A stretch of 17,066 bases of DNA from an uncultured Pseudomonadota bacterium (GTDB lineage: Bacteria > Myxococcota_A > UBA796 > GCA-2862545): NCBI GenBank assembly GCA_937891875.1, contig CALATR010000320.1, forward strand, positions 1 through 17,066. The letters run 5' to 3'. Shown one piece after another: positions 14,311 through 17,066 of this stretch. Within the stretch, counting starts at the first letter, position 1, and every line of letters starts with the position of its first letter. Position numbers and translations under genes: made by a program. The notes under the pieces were generated by a model. The model was given only the letters and a program-made list of their open reading frames with translations, did not search any database and was not told the origin of the DNA.

Positions 14311-14775
14311 GTGGCCGAGCCCCCGCTGCACGTCGCGCTGATGCACCCCGAGATCCCCGGCAATACCGGCAACATCGGCCGATTGTGCGTCGGCGTGGGC
14401 GCAGCGCTGCACCTGGTGCATCCGCTGGGGTTCGACACCTCCGACAAGGCGGTGCGGCGCGCGGGCCTCGACTACTGGAAGCACGTCGACGTCACCGAGC
14501 ACGACAGTGAAGCGGCGTTCCTGGCCTGGGCACGGGGGCGGACGGTGATCGCGTTCTCGGCGAAGGCGAGCCAGAGCTACGCCGCGGTCGACTACCCGGA
14601 GGGCGTGGTGCTGCTCTTCGGCCAGGAGACGGTCGGCCTGCCGGAGCACCTGCGGGCGCGCTTCCCCTGCGTGGGGATCCCGGCACCTGGGCCGGTGAGG
14701 AGCTTGAATCTGTCGAATGCGGCGGCGGTGGCGGTGTATCACGTGTTGGGGAAGGTGCGGGGGGAGTGGTTCTAG
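14311..14775 (+). CDS. trmL: tRNA (cytidine(34)-2'-O)-methyltransferase TrmL
   Basis: SPOUT-class methyltransferase that 2'-O-methylates the wobble base of tRNA-Leu isoacceptors using S-adenosylmethionine. The product is 154 residues, matching the ~157 of E. coli TrmL. Diagnostic motifs are HPEIPGNTGNIGRLC (12-26), PLGFDTSDKAVRRAGLDYW, the SAM-binding knot LFGQETVGLP (102-111) and SLNLSNAAAVAVYHVL (131-146). The GTG at 14311 is chosen because AGGAGG lies 4 nt upstream and homology starts immediately after it. The in-frame ATG at 14230 would add 27 unrelated residues and overlap the divergent kinase start. Confidence 0.93.
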   Translation: MAEPPLHVALMHPEIPGNTGNIGRLCVGVGAALHLVHPLGFDTSDKAVRRAGLDYWKHVDVTEHDSEAAFLAWARGRTVIAFSAKASQSYAAVDYPEGVVLLFGQETVGLPEHLRARFPCVGIPAPGPVRSLNLSNAAAVAVYHVLGKVRGEWF

Positions 14776-14806
14776 GAGTGCCGGGTTTCGAGTTTCGAGA
14801 GGGCTG

Positions 14807-15110
14807 GCGGGGAGTCGCGTTGCTCCGGGCAGGGGAGTGGAGCGTCGGTCTCTGGTCCCTGGTCTCTGGGGCCCTCTGCGAGCGGGGGTCTCCGGCGGAA
14901 GCACCGTGGCTTCGGGCGCCGCGACGCGCTGCATCCGTGCACGGCGTGGAGTTGGGGCCGAAGGTCGCTGACCGATGGGCGCGCAACCTTGTTCCACCGC
15001 CCGCACCCCGGTGCTCCGGCCACCGCAGATGCCGTGGGCCCAGAGACCAGAGACCAGAGACCAGGGACCGCCCCGCCACGAAACTGGTCGCAGCAACGCG
15101 ACTTCCCGCA
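14807..15110. repeat. ~300-bp imperfect fold-back (long inverted repeat) element
   Basis: Matching parts are arranged symmetrically about a centre near 14958. AGTCGCGTTGCT at 14813-14824 is the exact reverse complement of AGCAACGCGACT at 15092-15103. Three 7-mers of the GTCTCTG/GTCCCTG type (14848-14868) face four CAGAGAC/CAGGGAC 7-mers (15041-15068). GGGCCC at 14869-14874 faces GGGCCC at 15036-15041. Weaker pairings continue inwards, for example GGCGGAAGCACC (14894-14905) with GGTGCTCCGGCC (15010-15021). GGTC-GCT-GACC (14963-14973) lies near the middle. It could be a MITE-like element or fold into a long RNA hairpin. Confidence 0.7.
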
Positions 15111-15165
15111 AGACTCCGGCGGCCCGCCACCGAGCTGCTCGCAGCAACGCGACTTCTCGCCAGAC
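15070..15165. repeat. Two ~45-bp repeat copies upstream of the Asp-repeat lipoprotein
   Basis: Copies at 15070-15114 and 15121-15165 share the pattern CCCGCCAC, then about ten variable bases, then TCGCAGCAACGCGACTTC, then CGCMAGAC. A third copy lies downstream of the lipoprotein gene at 16018-16062. The first copy is also the right arm of the fold-back element. Spacing is 51 bp, and the copies are too few and too divergent for a CRISPR. Confidence 0.75.
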
Positions 15166-15340
15166 GGACGCCTTCCGCGGCTCGCGGTGTCCCTACACTC
15201 GTAGCGGTTTGGTCCGATCCCCATGCAGTCCCGCCATCGCGCCGTCTGCAGGGGGGACGTCAGCGTGACGAGGTCGCCCGGGCTGGCCGGGCATGGTAAC
15301 GAACCCAAGTCTGTCGTCTGCAACCCGAGGTAGTCCGCCC

Positions 15341-15964
15341 ATGCGTGCATCCACTCCGCGGCTCGCCCCGTCCCTCGCCGTCCTCGTCGGGCTCGCGCTC
15401 GTGGGCTCGGTCGGGCTCGCCGGCTGCAAGAAGAAGCCGGCGGTGAACCCCGTGGAAGAGGCCAACCCCTACCGCAATGCGGTCAAGGAGAAGGTGCTCC
15501 CGGACGGCGTCGTGCTCGAAGAAGTGGACCTCAACAACGACTCCCGTCCCGAGATCTTCAACCACTACCGGGTGCGCACCGACGCTCCCCGTCTGCTGGT
15601 GCGCAAGGACGCGGACCTCAACAACGACGGCAAGGCGGACACGCGCTCCTGGTACGACGACGAGGGCAAGCTCGAGCGCGAGGAGATGGACCAGGACTTC
15701 GACGGCCAGCTGGACTTGTGGGACCACTACCAGGACACGGACGGCGACGGCGTCGTGGAGCGGGTCAGCTCGGAGCGCGACACCGACTACGACGGCAAGC
15801 CCGACATCTTCACGTACTACCGGGACGGTGCTCCGGTCCGCAAGGAGCGCGACACCAACGGCGACGGCAAGATCGACGCCTGGGAGAAGTTCGACTCGCA
15901 GGGCAACGTGGTGAAGTCCGGCCGCGACACGAACTTCGACGGGTCGATCGACGAGCGGGACTGA
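15341..15964 (+). CDS. Lipoprotein with seven Asp-rich calcium-binding-like repeats
   Basis: A 207-residue predicted lipoprotein. The signal peptide ends VGLAGC (Cys29), followed by KKK. The mature protein carries seven D-x-[DN]-x-D-G-type loops: DLNNDSRPE (63), DLNNDGKAD (92), DQDFDGQLD (117), DTDGDGVVE (132), DTDYDGKPD (147), DTNGDGKID (171) and DTNFDGSID (196). Aromatic and charged residues lie between (W/Y-x-x-Y-D-x-x-G). The loops resemble dockerin/thrombospondin type 3 calcium-binding loops, so a calcium-stabilised rod at the cell surface is likely. The ATG at 15341 is preferred over the in-frame ATG at 15293, because it gives a proper signal peptide and GAGG lies 10 nt upstream. The gene is bracketed by members of the same DNA repeat family. 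Confidence 0.85.
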   Translation: MRASTPRLAPSLAVLVGLALVGSVGLAGCKKKPAVNPVEEANPYRNAVKEKVLPDGVVLEEVDLNNDSRPEIFNHYRVRTDAPRLLVRKDADLNNDGKADTRSWYDDEGKLEREEMDQDFDGQLDLWDHYQDTDGDGVVERVSSERDTDYDGKPDIFTYYRDGAPVRKERDTNGDGKIDAWEKFDSQGNVVKSGRDTNFDGSIDERD

Positions 15965-15978
15965 AGGGTCGATCCCAC

Positions 15979-16110
15979 GGCGGGAGTCGCGTCGGTTCCG
16001 GCAGGGGAGTGGAGACCGCCCCGCCACCGAGCCGCTCGCAGCAACGCGACCCACCGCCAGACGCCGCCCCGTCACTCCCCCGCTGGCAGCGACGCGACTC
16101 TGCTCAAGAC
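15979..16110. repeat. Short inverted pair plus degenerate copy of the same repeat family
   Basis: The left-arm type sequence at 15979-16014 (GGCGGGAGTCGCGT, then CCGGCAGGGGAGTGGAG) is close to 14807-14842. It is followed almost directly by a right-arm copy at 16018-16062, so GTCGCGT (15986-15992) faces ACGCGAC (16044-16050). This looks like the 14807-15110 element without its ~230-bp interior. A degenerate extra copy lies at about 16077-16110 (CAGCGACGCGACTC). The rest of the gap up to 16190 holds nothing else I can identify. Confidence 0.7.
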
Positions 16111-16190
16111 CCCCGTCGATCTGTGGCTCGCACCCCACCTCTCCTGCCATTCCCCGTGCGCGGCGTGCCACCGATCGGTACACGCCCCCC

Positions 16191-17024
16191 ATGCGCACCC
16201 TTCCCGTCCTGCTCGCCTTCTCCCTGCCCACCGCCGCCCTCGCCGAGGACGACGGATCGCTGCTGAACGACCCTGACGCCAAGGCGCAGGTCAGCCTCCA
16301 CGGCGAGCTCGGCTTCCTGTGGGTGGCGAAGCACACCGTCGAGTTCGGCGAGTCCGGGTCCCGCATCGACTACGTCAAGGAGGGTGGGCAGGACAACCTG
16401 TTCGCGGTCGCCCGGCTGTCGGGCGAGGTCGAGCTGGGCCGGCACACCGTCATCCTGCTGTACCAGCCGCTCAACCTGGTCACCGAGGCCAATGCCCGCC
16501 GCGACCTGACCGTCGACGGCCTGACCTTCCCCGAGGGCACGCCCATCCGCTTCCGCTACGGCTTCCCGTTCTACCGGGCGTCGTGGCTCTACGATCTCGC
16601 CGCCGACGACGACCTCGAGCTGGCCCTCGGCCTGTCGCTGCAGATCCGCAACGCCACCATCTCCTTCCAGAGCCTCGACGGCACCTTGTTTCGGTCCAAC
16701 CGGAACATCGGCCCCGTGCCCATCCTCAAGGGCCGCTGGCGCAGCGAGCTCGGTGACGACTGGTTCGCCGGCGCCGAGGTCGATGGCTTCTGGGCCCCCA
16801 TCCGCTACCTCAACGGCTCCGACAACGACGTCGAGGGCGCCATCCTCGACGCCAGCCTCCGCGGTGGCACCGAGCTGCGCTCGGGCGTCGAGGTGTGGCT
16901 GAATCTGCGCTACCTCGGCGGCGGCGGAGTCGGGACCAGCAACGATCCGCTGGCGTACGACGGCGGCTACACCCGGAACTGGCTGAACACCGTGACGGTG
17001 ACGCTCGGGGCGTCGGTGTTCTGA
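16191..17024 (+). CDS. Putative outer-membrane beta-barrel protein
   Basis: A 277-residue protein with a Sec signal peptide (MRTLPVLLAFSLPTAALA, cleavage about 18/19 before EDD). The mature part alternates polar and hydrophobic residues in many amphipathic strands (for example HTVILLYQPLNLV, ELALGLSLQIRNATISF and GVEVWLNLRYLGGG). It ends NTVTVTLGASVF with a terminal Phe, the usual Bam recognition signature of outer-membrane barrels. I recognise no named family. The start follows a six-C tract with only a weak CGGTA as ribosome binding site. It lies 226 bp downstream of the Asp-repeat lipoprotein on the same strand, separated by repeats, so co-transcription is uncertain. Confidence 0.75.
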   Translation: MRTLPVLLAFSLPTAALAEDDGSLLNDPDAKAQVSLHGELGFLWVAKHTVEFGESGSRIDYVKEGGQDNLFAVARLSGEVELGRHTVILLYQPLNLVTEANARRDLTVDGLTFPEGTPIRFRYGFPFYRASWLYDLAADDDLELALGLSLQIRNATISFQSLDGTLFRSNRNIGPVPILKGRWRSELGDDWFAGAEVDGFWAPIRYLNGSDNDVEGAILDASLRGGTELRSGVEVWLNLRYLGGGGVGTSNDPLAYDGGYTRNWLNTVTVTLGASVF

Positions 17025-17026
17025 GA

Positions 17027-17059
17027 GGCCGGGAAGGCGGCGCGGCCGGGAAGGCGGCG
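17027..17059. repeat. 16-bp tandem repeat after the barrel gene
   Basis: GGCCGGGAAGGCGGCG occurs at 17027-17042 and again at 17044-17059, immediately after the stop codon and close to the window end. The array may continue outside the window. Confidence 0.7.
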
Positions 17060-17066
17060 GTGGCTC

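Larger units (their letters stand above)
14776..15340. other. 565-bp intergenic region with fold-back element and tandem repeats
   Basis: No credible gene is present. Open frames on both strands give low-complexity products built from the repeats. The region begins with TTTCGAG repeated twice (about 14785-14798), then holds the fold-back element (14807-15110) and a second copy of its right arm (15121-15165). The last part, 15166-15340, is the leader of the Asp-repeat lipoprotein. It has a CTAC-ACTC-GTAG mini-hairpin at 15193-15204 and GAGG at 15327-15330 as a likely ribosome binding site, but no promoter that I can defend. Confidence 0.7.

Noticed and set aside
11176..14510. Long plus-strand open frames (731 and 606 codons) across the acyltransferase and kinase genes
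   Set aside because: They are antisense to two genes with clear catalytic motifs, and their products are low-complexity Gly/Val/Ala-rich sequence with no family features.
15293..15340. Earlier ATG start for the Asp-repeat lipoprotein at 15293
   Set aside because: It would put 16 polar residues in front of a complete lipoprotein signal peptide that begins at 15341.
14772..15350. Open frames on both strands in the intergenic region after trmL
   Set aside because: Their products are translations of the fold-back and 45-bp repeats (repeated CCEQLGGG-like and LWSLVSG-like stretches); no ribosome binding site or domain supports them.
15070..16062. Possible CRISPR array from repeated ~45-bp units
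   Set aside because: Only three to four diverged copies, with spacers of 6 bp to about 850 bp, a gene between them, inverse-oriented partners and no cas genes.

Overview
The window is about 17 kb of very GC-rich DNA with tightly packed genes, many overlapping stop/start codons (ATGA, GTGA, TGATG) and several GTG starts. The gene content points to a Gram-negative, probably Myxococcota-like ('deltaproteobacterial') chromosome: a TIGR02147-family regulator next to lipoprotein genes, a lipoprotein with a MopM-type Cys/Asp metal-binding motif, an S46 dipeptidyl peptidase, a eukaryotic-like Ser/Thr kinase, Asp-repeat lipoproteins and an outer-membrane-type beta protein. This placement is inferred from gene content; no rRNA or marker phylogeny is available. 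I see no tRNA, rRNA, CRISPR array, integrase or transposase.

Layout. (1) 1-1933: an Asp-rich lipoprotein running off the left edge (-), divergent from a TIGR02147 regulator (+) that is translationally coupled to a second lipoprotein (+). The shared upstream region has a 10-bp inverted repeat that covers a possible leaderless promoter. (2) 1970-3439 (-): a MopM plus beta-helix-like lipoprotein, divergent from (3) 3918-6065 (+), a complete S46 serine dipeptidyl peptidase. The 478 bp between them is full of repeats and hairpins. (4) 6081-7324 (-): a SnoaL-like protein coupled to an AraC regulator with a GyrI-like effector domain. (5) 7485-9607 (+): glutathione S-transferase-like protein, signal peptidase I and an EpmC/YfcM-like HExxH protein, close together or overlapping. 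(6) 14243-9573 (-): a four-gene overlapping operon in the order protein kinase with ATPase-like tail, PlsB-like acyltransferase, GpsA-like dehydrogenase, membrane-anchored SRPBCC protein. (7) 14311-14775 (+): tRNA methyltransferase TrmL. (8) 14776-16190: repeat-laden DNA on both sides of an Asp-repeat lipoprotein gene, including a ~300-bp imperfect fold-back element. (9) 16191-17024 (+): an outer-membrane beta-barrel-type protein.

The most unusual items are three. The first is the kinase/acyltransferase/GpsA-like/SRPBCC operon: its order resembles glycerol-3-phosphate-to-phospholipid metabolism, but the GpsA-like protein lacks both catalytic lysines and the substrate-binding Arg/Asn, the acyltransferase lacks the motif III glutamate, and the kinase tail has a Walker-A-like loop with Arg in place of Lys. 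It could be a repurposed, kinase-linked lipid system. The second is the TIGR02147 locus, with its symmetric operator-like repeat, predicted leaderless start and poly-Asp lipoprotein. The third is the family of inverted repeats around the Asp-repeat lipoprotein gene.
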